DNA of 15,163 bases from CAZCYE01 sp964502775 (GTDB lineage Bacteria > Actinomycetota > Acidimicrobiia > IMCC26256 > PALSA-555). Under the pieces are notes generated by a model, which was not told the DNA's origin, made no database searches, and worked only from the letters and a program-made list of their open reading frames with translations. Positions 1 to 7,099 of this stretch are shown in pieces; position 1 is the stretch's first letter, and each line of letters begins with the position of its first letter. A program made the translations under genes and the position numbers. The stretch covers positions 1 through 15,163 of the forward strand of contig CAZCYE010000038.1 in the NCBI GenBank assembly GCA_964502775.1, given 5' to 3'.

Positions 1-1472
1 TGCGGCTCGCCCTCGAACTCGCCCGACATCTCGGCGATGCCGGCCGCGTTGTCGGCCACCGGGCCGAAGGTGTCCTCCGAGACCACCACACCGGTAGTGG
101 CGAGCATGCCCATGCCGGTGAGGGCCACGAGGTAGAAGGAGAACTGGACCTCGCCACCACCGAGCGCGATGCCCACCCCGATGGCCATGGCGATGGAGAG
201 GATCGACCACACCGTGGACTCGAGGCCGCTCGAGATGCCCGAGAGGATGGTGGTGGCCGGACCGGTCCGCGTCGATTCGGCGATCTCCTGCACGGGTTGG
301 GTCTCGGTGGACGTGAAGTACTCGGTCAGCCGGCTCACGACCTGGGCGAGCACGAGACCGATGACCACGGCGAGGAACGCCCGCCATCCGGGGCCGAAGT
401 CACCCCAGCCCTTGGTGTTGTCCTGGCCCACGTACAGGAGCGCGACGATGCCGACGCCGATGACGGTGAGGATGCCGGCCGTGGCGAAGCCCCGGTTGAT
501 CGGCGCCATCGCGGAGCGGTCGTTCTTGCCCGCGCGCACCATGAACACGCCCACGATCGACGCGAGCACTCCCACGGCCCGGGACACGAGCGGGAACACG
601 AGACCCAGCGCCGGGTTGGCGCCGATCGCGTCGAACGCAGGGACGCCGAGGATGATCGCGGCGACAAGCGTCACCTCGTAACTCTCGAAGAGGTCGGCCG
701 CCATCCCCGCGCAGTCACCCACGTTGTCACCGACGTTGTCGGCGATCGTCGCCGGGTTGCGGGGGTCGTCCTCGGGGATTCCCTGCTCGATCTTGCCCAC
801 GAGGTCCGCGCCGATATCGGCGGCCTTGGTAAAGATGCCGCCGCCGACCCGCATGAACAGCGCGATCAGCGAGCCGCCGAATCCGAAGCCCACCAGGATC
901 GCGGTCGACGTGTTCTGGAACAGCATGATGATCGTGGTCGCGCCGAGCAGGCCGAGCCCGACCGTGAACATCCCGGCGACGCCACCCGTGCGAAAGGCCA
1001 CCTTGAGGGCTCCCGCGAGGGAGCCGCTGCGGGCCGCAGCCGCGGTGCGCACGTTGCCGCGCACCGCGAGGCTCATCCCGATGAACCCGGTGAGCGCCGA
1101 CAGGAATGCGCCGGCCACGAACGCGACCGTGCGGAAGGCCCCCGACTCGCCGAACGACAGCTCCACTCCGCCACCGGGGCGCAGCACTTCACTGGAGCTC
1201 GCGAACACCAACGCCGCGACCGGCACGAGGATGAACGCGATGGTCCTGAACTGGCGCCTCAGGTAGGCCATGGCGCCCTCTTGGATCATCCCCGCGATCT
1301 CGATCATCTTGGGTGTGCCCTGGTCGGCCGCCAACACACCGCGCACCAGCACGAAGCCGACGGCGATCGCGAGCAAGGCCGTGCCTGCCGCGAAGACGAG
1401 CCAGGCCCACTCACCGCCCCCGAGGTGGAAATCCTGGTAGCCACCCTCGGCCGCGAGGACGATCGAGCTCAT
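1..1472 (-). CDS. hppA: Membrane proton-translocating pyrophosphatase, N-terminal part (partial)
   Basis: This integral membrane pump hydrolyses cytoplasmic pyrophosphate and moves H+ (in some members Na+) out of the cell. The 490 visible codons are the N-terminal two thirds of a protein that is usually about 700 residues or more; the 3' end lies outside the window. The family signatures are clear: the pyrophosphate/Mg-binding GADLVGK at about residues 221-227, then DNVGDNVGDCAG starting at residue 245, with many hydrophobic helices throughout. The ATG at 1472 is supported by AAGGAG about nine bases upstream. The residue that separates K+-dependent from K+-independent enzymes lies beyond the window edge, so the subclass cannot be called. 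It follows the KimA-like gene on the same strand after 145 bp in which I see no convincing terminator or promoter. Confidence 0.96.
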   Translation of the reverse strand, partial: MSSIVLAAEGGYQDFHLGGGEWAWLVFAAGTALLAIAVGFVLVRGVLAADQGTPKMIEIAGMIQEGAMAYLRRQFRTIAFILVPVAALVFASSSEVLRPGGGVELSFGESGAFRTVAFVAGAFLSALTGFIGMSLAVRGNVRTAAAARSGSLAGALKVAFRTGGVAGMFTVGLGLLGATTIIMLFQNTSTAILVGFGFGGSLIALFMRVGGGIFTKAADIGADLVGKIEQGIPEDDPRNPATIADNVGDNVGDCAGMAADLFESYEVTLVAAIILGVPAFDAIGANPALGLVFPLVSRAVGVLASIVGVFMVRAGKNDRSAMAPINRGFATAGILTVIGVGIVALLYVGQDNTKGWGDFGPGWRAFLAVVIGLVLAQVVSRLTEYFTSTETQPVQEIAESTRTGPATTILSGISSGLESTVWSILSIAMAIGVGIALGGGEVQFSFYLVALTGMGMLATTGVVVSEDTFGPVADNAAGIAEMSGEFEGEP

Positions 1473-1617
1473 CTCCGAGTGCTCCTTGTGTCGCTAGCTC
1501 AGCCGTTGCGAACGATGTGCCGCCGTTGAACGACCGCACCGCGCGAGCGGGCCAATCCCCGGGCGGGAAACTGCGAAACGCTACTCGCTCGAACGCACGC
1601 CGCGCCGAGTCGGGCGC

Positions 1618-3477
1618 TCACTCCACGTGGTACGGAACTGACGTAACCACCGTGCCCTTGCGGAACAGGAGCCGGCCCTTGAGGATGAGCGCGCTCTGGT
1701 TGTGGAGCAGGTGCTCCCACCAGTGCTTCACCACGAACTCGGGGATGATGACCGTGAGGATGTCGTTGTCGTAGGCGGCGTCCAGCTCGTCGATGAAGCG
1801 CAGCAACGGGCGCGTGACCTCGCGGTACGGCGAGTGCACGAACTCGAGCGGGACATCGATCCCGAACTCGGCCCAGTTCCGGGCCAGGCGCTCCTGCTCC
1901 TCCTCGTCGCTCACCACGCTCACCGCGAGCAGCTGGTGCGGGTTGAGCGACTTGGCGTAGGCCAATGCCTGGAGGACCCCCTTGTGCACCCGCCCCACGA
2001 GGACGACGACCGTGTGGTTCATCCTCGGGGGCCGGTAGTCGAGCGCCACGCGCAGCGCGTCACCAACCCGGCGGTAGTGACGCTTGATGGCCTTGAACAG
2101 GAGGATGATGACCGCGATCACCACGATCGACACCCACGCGCCCTCGGTGAACTTGGTGACGGCGATCACGATGAGCACGATGAACGTGCCCACCGCGCCT
2201 ACAGCATTGATGGCGAGCCCCCGGCGCCAGTTCTCCTCCCGGAGGCGTAGGTGATGTCGGACCATGCCCGACTGCGACAGCGTGAACGACGTGAACACGC
2301 CCACCGCGTACAGCGGGATCAGCGCGTTGGTGATGCCCCCGAAGGCTACGACCAGCACGCCCGCGGCCCCGGCGAGCACCAGAACACCGTTGGAGAACAC
2401 CAGCCGGTCACCACGGTTGGCGAGCTGGCGGGGCAGGTAGCCGTCACGGGCGATGATCGACGAGAGGCGCGGGAAGTCGGCGAAGGCGGTGTTGGCCGCG
2501 AGCACCAGGATCGCCGCAGTGAAGACCTGGAGCACCACGAACATCGGACTGTTGCCGAACACCTGGAGCGCCATTTGCGCGATCACGGTCTGGTGCTCGC
2601 TCGGATAAGGATGCAACTCGGTCGCGAGCACCGACACGCCGAAGAACAACGTCCCGAGGATCAGCCCCATCCATAGCAGCGTGGTGGCCGCGTTGCGCGC
2701 CTCGGGACGCCGGAAGGCCGGGACGCCGTTCGAGATGGCCTCGACCCCGGTCAGCGCGACCGCTCCCGACGAGAAGCCCTTCAGCACGAGGAACACGGTC
2801 AAGCTGCCACCGGCTTGGAGGGTGCCCTCGAACGCCTTCGAGTCGAAAGGGACACGGGCGAGATCTTCGGAGATGTAGGCCCGCACGAGCCCGTAGATCA
2901 CGAGGGCGCCGAGCGACACGATATAGACGTAGGTGGGCAGCGAGAACAGCCGGCCTGACTCCCTGACACCGCGCAGGTTGGCGAGCGCGATGAACGCGAT
3001 GAGGCCGAGCGCCACGACCACGCGGTGGTCGGCGAGCGACCGTAGCTCGGGGATCGAGATGATCGCCGCGACGCCGGCCGAGATCGACACCGCGACGGTG
3101 AGGATGTAGTCGACGAGCAGCGACGCACCGGCCAGCAGCGACGCGCTCTCGCCGAGGTTCTCCCGGCTCACGATGTAAGCGCCGCCGCCGCTCGGATAGG
3201 CATGGATGGTCTGGCGGTACGACGCGATCACGATCGCGAGCAGGACCGCGACCACGATCGCGATGGGCACGAGCGTGGTGAGGCCCTTGGCCAGACTGGA
3301 CGGCGCCATCGCCGCACCGATCGCGGTGACGAAGAGGATCTCCTCGGTGGCATACGCCGTCGACGAGATGGCGTCGGACGAGAAGACCGCCAGCGCGACC
3401 TTCTTGGAGATGCGCTGGTGCTCCTGCTCCGAGGTCGCCAGAGGGCGACCCACCAGGACCCGCTTCACCAACGCCAC
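1618..3477 (-). CDS. kimA: KimA-like high-affinity K+/H+ symporter (KUP/APC superfamily)
   Basis: This is a 619-residue permease with about twelve membrane segments and a soluble C-terminal domain of about 135 residues. It closely follows Bacillus subtilis KimA (YdaO, 607 aa) as I remember it, for example in SYRQTIHAYPSGGGAYIVS and SLLVDYILTVAVSISAG. The residues reported to coordinate K+ in KimA have counterparts here: D35, Y42, D123, Y124, T127, S131, T243, E246 and Y390. That makes a K+/H+ symporter much more likely than an amino-acid permease, which is the usual automatic label. The frame stays open upstream to a TTG at 3522. I prefer the GTG at 3477 because GGGGAGG sits seven bases before it and the protein then starts where KimA starts. 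It is divergent from two TrkA genes. KimA is inhibited by c-di-AMP in Firmicutes; I see no ydaO-type riboswitch here. Confidence 0.88.
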   Translation of the reverse strand: MALVKRVLVGRPLATSEQEHQRISKKVALAVFSSDAISSTAYATEEILFVTAIGAAMAPSSLAKGLTTLVPIAIVVAVLLAIVIASYRQTIHAYPSGGGAYIVSRENLGESASLLAGASLLVDYILTVAVSISAGVAAIISIPELRSLADHRVVVALGLIAFIALANLRGVRESGRLFSLPTYVYIVSLGALVIYGLVRAYISEDLARVPFDSKAFEGTLQAGGSLTVFLVLKGFSSGAVALTGVEAISNGVPAFRRPEARNAATTLLWMGLILGTLFFGVSVLATELHPYPSEHQTVIAQMALQVFGNSPMFVVLQVFTAAILVLAANTAFADFPRLSSIIARDGYLPRQLANRGDRLVFSNGVLVLAGAAGVLVVAFGGITNALIPLYAVGVFTSFTLSQSGMVRHHLRLREENWRRGLAINAVGAVGTFIVLIVIAVTKFTEGAWVSIVVIAVIILLFKAIKRHYRRVGDALRVALDYRPPRMNHTVVVLVGRVHKGVLQALAYAKSLNPHQLLAVSVVSDEEEQERLARNWAEFGIDVPLEFVHSPYREVTRPLLRFIDELDAAYDNDILTVIIPEFVVKHWWEHLLHNQSALILKGRLLFRKGTVVTSVPYHVE

Positions 3478-3484
3478 GCGGTGG

Positions 3485-3491
3485 CCTCCCC
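3485..3491 (-). promoter_or_regulatory. Ribosome binding site deciding the kimA start
   Basis: GGGGAGG on the minus strand lies seven bases before the GTG at 3477. No comparable site precedes the in-frame TTG at 3522, so this site moves the start 15 codons downstream. Confidence 0.75.
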
Positions 3492-3624
3492 GATCTCGAC
3501 TCGATGGATCCTCACCGCTCAACGACGCCGCGGCCGGAGCCTCAGCATGCCATTGGCCGACCCGGTGATCAGGGCTCTCCGACGTCGACCGGGAGCGCGC
3601 CTACGATCGCCGCGTCGAGGCCCA

Positions 3625-3640
3625 CGGCGCTCGAGCGCCG
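3625..3640. promoter_or_regulatory. Perfect 16-bp palindrome between divergent kimA and trkA
   Basis: CGGCGCTCGAGCGCCG is a perfect inverted repeat in the 184-bp divergent intergenic region. It ends 12 bases before the trkA Shine-Dalgarno. It could be a dimeric repressor operator, or, if transcribed, a six-pair hairpin with a TCGA loop in the trkA leader. A weak -10-like TACGAT lies at 3602-3607 just upstream, which would place the palindrome at about +12 to +27 of the trkA transcript. The role is inferred; only the symmetry is seen. Confidence 0.45.
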
Positions 3641-3661
3641 AGCGGGGATTCTGGAGGCGAT

Positions 3662-4324
3662 GTGCACGTCATCGTGGTCGGCTGCGGCCGGGTGGGCAGC
3701 GAGCTGGCGGGCGCGCTCGAGCAGAGCGGCCACACCGTGACCATCGTCGACAAGAACCCGACCGCGTTCCGGAGGCTGGCCAAGGGCTTCACGGGCAAGA
3801 AGGTGGTGGGTTTCGGCTTCGACCGGGAGGATCTGCTCGAGGCCGGGATCGAGGACGCGGGGGCGGTCGCGGCGGTTACCAGCGGCGACAACTCGAACAT
3901 CCTGTCGGCCCGAATTGCGCGTGAGAACTTCGGGGTCGAGCGCGTGGTCGCGCGCATCTACGATCCGCGCCGCGCCCTGATCTACCAGCGCCTGGGGATT
4001 CCGACCGTGGCCACGGTCTCGTGGACCACGGATCAGGTGCTGCGCCGCCTCCTGCCCGATGCCGAGGGGCGCACCGACTGGACCGATCCCAGCGGCCAGG
4101 TCGGGCTGGTGGAGTTCGCGATCCCCCGCGCGTGGGTCGGGCATCCACTCGCGGGCCTCAGCGAACCCGGGCGCTTCTGGCTCACCGCGCTCACCCGCTT
4201 TGGCCACGCCGAGGTGGTGGACACCCAGGCCGTCGGCCAGGAGCACGACGTGCTGCACTTCGTGGCCACCGTCAGCACAATCGGCGACCTGCAACGCCGG
4301 CTCGAGCGCGGTCCGGAGCACTGA
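3662..4324 (+). CDS. trkA: TrkA-family K+ uptake regulatory protein (first of tandem pair)
   Basis: This 220-residue cytosolic RCK protein is of the TrkA/KtrA/CeoB type, which binds NAD(H) or another nucleotide and gates K+ transport. The N-terminal Rossmann fold shows GCGRVG at residues 7-12 and the ribose-binding acidic residue D30 in IVDKNP. A TrkA-C (RCK-C) domain occupies roughly residues 135-215. The start is GTG at 3662, preceded by GGAGG at 3653-3657; the overlapping ATG at 3660 is in another frame. Its stop overlaps the next gene's start by one base (TGATG), so the pair is probably translationally coupled. The same permease/trkA/trkA order occurs in M. tuberculosis (Rv2690c, ceoB, ceoC). 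No TrkH or KtrB pore gene is in the window, so its partner is unknown; the adjacent KimA-like symporter is one candidate. Confidence 0.93.
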   Translation: MHVIVVGCGRVGSELAGALEQSGHTVTIVDKNPTAFRRLAKGFTGKKVVGFGFDREDLLEAGIEDAGAVAAVTSGDNSNILSARIARENFGVERVVARIYDPRRALIYQRLGIPTVATVSWTTDQVLRRLLPDAEGRTDWTDPSGQVGLVEFAIPRAWVGHPLAGLSEPGRFWLTALTRFGHAEVVDTQAVGQEHDVLHFVATVSTIGDLQRRLERGPEH

Positions 4325-4986
4325 TGCGAGTCGGGATTGCCGGCGCCGGCGCGGTGGGGCGGTTCATCGCCAATGGCCTCGTGACGAACGGCCACGAGGT
4401 GCTGCTCATCGAGAAGAACCCGGGCGTACGGGATCGCTCGCCCACCGTGGCCGGGATCGAGTGGTTCGTGGGTGATGCCTGTGAGGTGTCGTCGCTACGC
4501 GAAGCGGGGCTGGATACGTGTGACGTGATCGTGGCCGCCACCGGTGACGACGAGGACAACCTGGTGGTGTCGCTGCTCGCCAAGACCGAGTTCGCCGTCC
4601 CTCGCGTCATTGCCCGGGTCAACCACCCGGAGAATCAGTGGCTCTTCAACGAGAACTGGGGTGTCGACATCTATGTGTCCACACCCCACCTCATCACCGC
4701 GCTCGTGGAGGAAGCCGTCACGGTGGGGCGGCTCGTGCGCATCCTCCAGTTCGAAGGTGGGCACGCACGCCTGGTCGAGGTCACGCTGGCCGAGGACGCG
4801 CCGGTGGCGAACCAGGCGATCCGCGACGTGGACATCCCCCGAGATGCGACGTTCGTGGCCATCGTGCGCCGCCAGCACGTGGTGATGCCTCGGGGCGACA
4901 CGATCTTCGAGCCCGGCGACGAGGTGCTCGCGATGGTGACGCCCGATTCCGAGGAGGAGGTACGGCGCGTCCTGACCGGCGGCTAG
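4324..4986 (+). CDS. trkA: TrkA-family K+ uptake regulatory protein (second of tandem pair)
   Basis: This is a second RCK protein, also exactly 220 residues. The Rossmann motif GAGAVG is at residues 7-12, but the ribose-binding acidic position is Glu (E30 in LIEKNP) instead of the Asp of its partner. A TrkA-C domain follows at roughly residues 135-218. The start ATG overlaps the previous stop by one base, and GGAG lies five bases upstream (4315-4318), so it can be translated by coupling or by its own site. The two copies are strongly diverged paralogues, not a recent duplication, and probably form a hetero-oligomeric ring like CeoB/CeoC (inference). The gene ends in a TAG lying inside a CTAG that also holds the stop of the convergent OB-fold gene, so no terminator fits between them. 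Confidence 0.93.
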   Translation: MRVGIAGAGAVGRFIANGLVTNGHEVLLIEKNPGVRDRSPTVAGIEWFVGDACEVSSLREAGLDTCDVIVAATGDDEDNLVVSLLAKTEFAVPRVIARVNHPENQWLFNENWGVDIYVSTPHLITALVEEAVTVGRLVRILQFEGGHARLVEVTLAEDAPVANQAIRDVDIPRDATFVAIVRRQHVVMPRGDTIFEPGDEVLAMVTPDSEEEVRRVLTGG

Positions 4987-5336
4987 GGCAGGAGCGTGTA
5001 GAAGGGGTTGAAGATGAGGTTGCGCTTGCCATCGCGGGCCGCGACCCCCTCCACCACGAGCCGTCGGCCGGGGATCATCCCTCCGACGCTGCGGCGCCCC
5101 AGGAACACCGCGGTCGCAGTGGCGCGTCCGTCGGTGATCGTCACCTCGAACGAGGGCGCACCCGCCCGGGGCACGATGCGCACCGAGCAGACCTCGCCGC
5201 CGATGCGCACGCGACGGCGCGGCTCGACGGCCGTCAACGCCAACACGCCGAGCCGGTCGCAGTACTCGACCAGCGATTCGCGGTCGAGCTCCTCGACGGT
5301 CGCAGTCATCCGGTGCACGAGCTTCCTCAGCGCCAT
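4983..5336 (-). CDS. Small OB-fold protein, actinobacterial Rv2694c-like
   Basis: The 117-residue product has an N-terminal helical stretch (about residues 1-35) and a likely OB-fold nucleic-acid-binding barrel at about 40-115. The barrel is suggested by repeated beta-type segments such as RVRIGGEVCSV, SFEVTITDGRATATAVFLG and GRRLVVEG. It resembles the conserved actinobacterial OB-fold protein found beside ceoB/ceoC (Rv2694c); the link to K+ genes is positional only, and its substrate is unknown. The frame is open further upstream to 5489. I chose the ATG at 5336 because it matches the family's N-terminus (LRKL...R) and sits eight bases after a TACGGT -10-like hexamer, suggesting a leaderless transcript. 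No good Shine-Dalgarno precedes it. An ATG at 5309, with GAGGAAG 12 bases upstream, is the alternative. Confidence 0.78.
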   Translation of the reverse strand: MALRKLVHRMTATVEELDRESLVEYCDRLGVLALTAVEPRRRVRIGGEVCSVRIVPRAGAPSFEVTITDGRATATAVFLGRRSVGGMIPGRRLVVEGVAARDGKRNLIFNPFYTLLP

Positions 5337-5344
5337 CGCGCACG

Positions 5345-5350
5345 ACCGTA
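5345..5350 (-). promoter_or_regulatory. Candidate -10 element of a leaderless transcript (OB-fold gene)
   Basis: TACGGT on the minus strand fits the actinobacterial TAnnnT -10 pattern. It ends eight bases before the ATG at 5336, so transcription would begin at or almost at the start codon. No convincing -35 hexamer is visible. Confidence 0.4.
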
Positions 5351-5420
5351 CCTGGCGGACCGCCCGCCCCGGGCCCGCGAGCACGGCGGCGCGGAACCCG
5401 GTTTCTCGGTTGGGGTCTCG

Positions 5421-5426
5421 TATCAT
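5421..5426 (+). promoter_or_regulatory. Candidate -10 element of a leaderless transcript (LCP operon)
   Basis: TATCAT lies exactly eight bases before the ATG at 5435, with no Shine-Dalgarno between, which is the geometry of a leaderless mRNA. The -35 region (about 5397-5404) shows no recognisable hexamer. Confidence 0.5.
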
Positions 5427-5434
5427 CTCCGGAA

Positions 5435-6178
5435 ATGCCCAATCCCCCGCCGCCCCCCCGCCGACGCGCGCCGGAGCCGGCAGCGCCAACGCGCAACCCT
5501 CCTCGAGCCGGTGGGCGGCGAAAGGGGCGGCGTGTCCTGTGGACGGTCGTGGTCCTGGTGGTGATCGCAGTGGGCGCGGGCGTCGCCGTGGTGGCGCTCG
5601 GCAAGAGCGGCCCCGAGGGCCCCAGGTTCCGGGCCCGGACGGGGGTGATCCTGGAAGTCGGAACCGCGACGGTCGAGAGCGTGGGCGCGCCCATCGAGTT
5701 TCCGGCAGATGTGCAGGAGCAGGTGATGGCCACGCTGCGCGCCTACGTCGACGCGGCGATCGTCACGCCGCTACGGAAGCAGGTGGCTGACGAGACCGCG
5801 CTGGCGGAGGCGTTCGACGCCGCCGCGCTGCCCCGCCTCGCCGCGGGTACCGAGGACCGCGCCGTGCTGCTCGACGAAGGATTGCCCCGGGCGCTCGGCC
5901 GCATCGTCGTGGACGTGGCGCCGGTGCCGCTCACCGGGCTCGCGGACTTCCAGGGCCAGACCGTGCTGGTGGGGGCGGGCTTCGATGCCGACATCACGGC
6001 CCGCACCCGGCGGGGCACGACCACCATCACGCGCTCGGGCTCGTTCGACCTCACCCTGGACGAGAACGGCGCCTGGCGGATCAGCGCGTGGACCATGCAC
6101 GTGGAGCGCTCCGGGCGCGGTGTGACGAACAAGACCACCACCACCACCACCACCACGACGGCGGTACCCCAGCCATGA
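5435..6178 (+). CDS. Single-pass membrane protein with poly-Thr tail, unknown function
   Basis: I do not recognise this 247-residue protein. Residues 1-34 form a proline- and arginine-rich cytoplasmic segment, residues 34-56 form one hydrophobic helix, and the remainder should face outwards. The external domain ends in a beta-rich stretch (SFDLTLDENGAWRISAW) that looks like the last strands of an NTF2-like fold, a weak guess. The last 16 residues hold nine consecutive threonines followed by AVPQP, a low-complexity tail that could span the wall or be glycosylated. Its TGA overlaps the LCP gene's ATG by four bases (ATGA), so the two are co-translated and the protein may assist LCP wall-polymer transfer. 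The start is inferred from the -10-like TATCAT eight bases upstream; there is no Shine-Dalgarno. Confidence 0.82.
   Translation: MPNPPPPPRRRAPEPAAPTRNPPRAGGRRKGRRVLWTVVVLVVIAVGAGVAVVALGKSGPEGPRFRARTGVILEVGTATVESVGAPIEFPADVQEQVMATLRAYVDAAIVTPLRKQVADETALAEAFDAAALPRLAAGTEDRAVLLDEGLPRALGRIVVDVAPVPLTGLADFQGQTVLVGAGFDADITARTRRGTTTITRSGSFDLTLDENGAWRISAWTMHVERSGRGVTNKTTTTTTTTTAVPQP
6134..6160 (+). repeat. Trinucleotide repeat (ACC)7(ACG)2 encoding nine threonines
   Basis: Seven perfect ACC units are followed by two ACG units in frame near the end of the 247-residue membrane protein. Slippage would change the threonine count without breaking the frame or the downstream start overlap. Confidence 0.95.
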
Positions 6179-7086
6179 GACGCACCCCCCTGCTCACTCG
6201 GCTCGTTGCCCTGATCACGGCCTGCGGCGTGCTGGTCGCCGGGCTCCTCGCCGTGACGTGGCTCGCGCTCGGCAAGCCGACACCGGCCAAGGGGGAGATC
6301 TGGTTCCAGGTGACCGACGTGGGCGGTGACGCCCAGTACATCGCCGCCCCCGAGCAGCCCTTCTTCTTCCTCGCGTTGGGCAACGACGATCGCACCGAGG
6401 AGAACCAGGGCCTCGGTGACGCGATCCACGTGATCGGCGTGAATCCTGCGCTGGGCCAGGCCACGATCCTCAACGTGCCGAGGGACACCACGGCGCCCGG
6501 CGGCGGCAAGATCAACGGGTTCCACTCGCTGCAGGGCCTCCCCGGGATCACCGCGCAGCTGAACCAGATGATGGGCATCCAGATCCAGTACGCGGTCACC
6601 ACGAGCTTCCCCGGCTTCATCGCCATGGTCGACGCGATCGGCGGGATCGACGTGAACGTTCCGACCGCGATGAACGATGGGGATTCCGGCGCCTCCTTCC
6701 AGCCCGGCCCTCAACGGGTCAACGGCACCCAGGCGCTCGCCTTCAGCCGCGACCGCAAGGACTTCCTGAACGGCGACATCACCCGTACCGCCAACCAGGG
6801 ACTGCTCATCCTGTCTGCGCTCGCCACCCTGCGAGCCCAGAACCCGGGGGATGCGGGCACGATCCGGCTCGCCGCCATCCTGGCCAAGCACGTGCGCGCC
6901 GAGAACGTGAGCCTGGTGGACATGTTCCGCCTGGGCCGCCTCGGCCTGTCGATCGACCCCGCCGCCGTCAAGAGCATCACCATCCCCGTGGGCAGCGGCT
7001 CCGGCACCAACCTCGCGCTTGCGTCGGGGGCGTCCGCGCTGTTCGCCGACTTCGCCGACGACGCCGTGGTGCAGACGGCGGGCTGA
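6175..7086 (+). CDS. LytR-CpsA-Psr (LCP) family wall-polymer phosphotransferase
   Basis: LCP enzymes transfer polyprenyl-phosphate-linked glycopolymers (in actinobacteria, arabinogalactan or teichoic-acid-like polymers) onto peptidoglycan outside the membrane. The 303-residue product has one N-terminal membrane segment (about residues 8-32) and an LCP core at about 62-215. Visible family residues are LALGNDDR (66-73), D82 before the strand IHVIGVNP, R103 in NVPRDT, and the catalytic/pyrophosphate-binding cluster SRDRKDF...DITRTANQ (191-208). The C-terminal part is short, with no LytR_C domain. The ATG at 6175 overlaps the upstream stop (ATGA); the frame is open back to 6088, but that extension is only a shadow of the previous gene. 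Its stop lies 13 bases from the stop of the convergent tadG-like gene. The natural polymer substrate cannot be told from sequence. Confidence 0.93.
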   Translation: MRRTPLLTRLVALITACGVLVAGLLAVTWLALGKPTPAKGEIWFQVTDVGGDAQYIAAPEQPFFFLALGNDDRTEENQGLGDAIHVIGVNPALGQATILNVPRDTTAPGGGKINGFHSLQGLPGITAQLNQMMGIQIQYAVTTSFPGFIAMVDAIGGIDVNVPTAMNDGDSGASFQPGPQRVNGTQALAFSRDRKDFLNGDITRTANQGLLILSALATLRAQNPGDAGTIRLAAILAKHVRAENVSLVDMFRLGRLGLSIDPAAVKSITIPVGSGSGTNLALASGASALFADFADDAVVQTAG

Positions 7087-7099
7087 TCCGCCGCCGAGC

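Noticed and set aside
297..1529. Long plus-strand open frame (410 codons) opposite hppA
   Set aside because: It lies antisense to a clear pyrophosphatase gene. Its composition (His, Arg, Asp, Glu repeats) is the usual shadow of GC-rich third positions, and it shows no domain.
1473..1617. Promoter or terminator between kimA and hppA
   Set aside because: There is no convincing -35/-10 pair and no hairpin with a T run. Only the hppA ribosome site is clear.
3478..3661. Possible ydaO/c-di-AMP riboswitch upstream of kimA
   Set aside because: Bacterial kimA can be controlled by this riboswitch, but the 184-bp region lacks recognisable conserved core sequence and is short for that fold.
3202..3924. 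Plus-strand frame crossing the kimA/trkA divergent region
   Set aside because: It overlaps the start of kimA on one side and runs out of frame into trkA on the other. The product is low-complexity Arg/Asp/His.
4324..4986. The tandem trkA genes as a recent gene duplication
   Set aside because: Lengths are equal but the sequences are widely diverged. The pair matches the ancient ceoB/ceoC arrangement.
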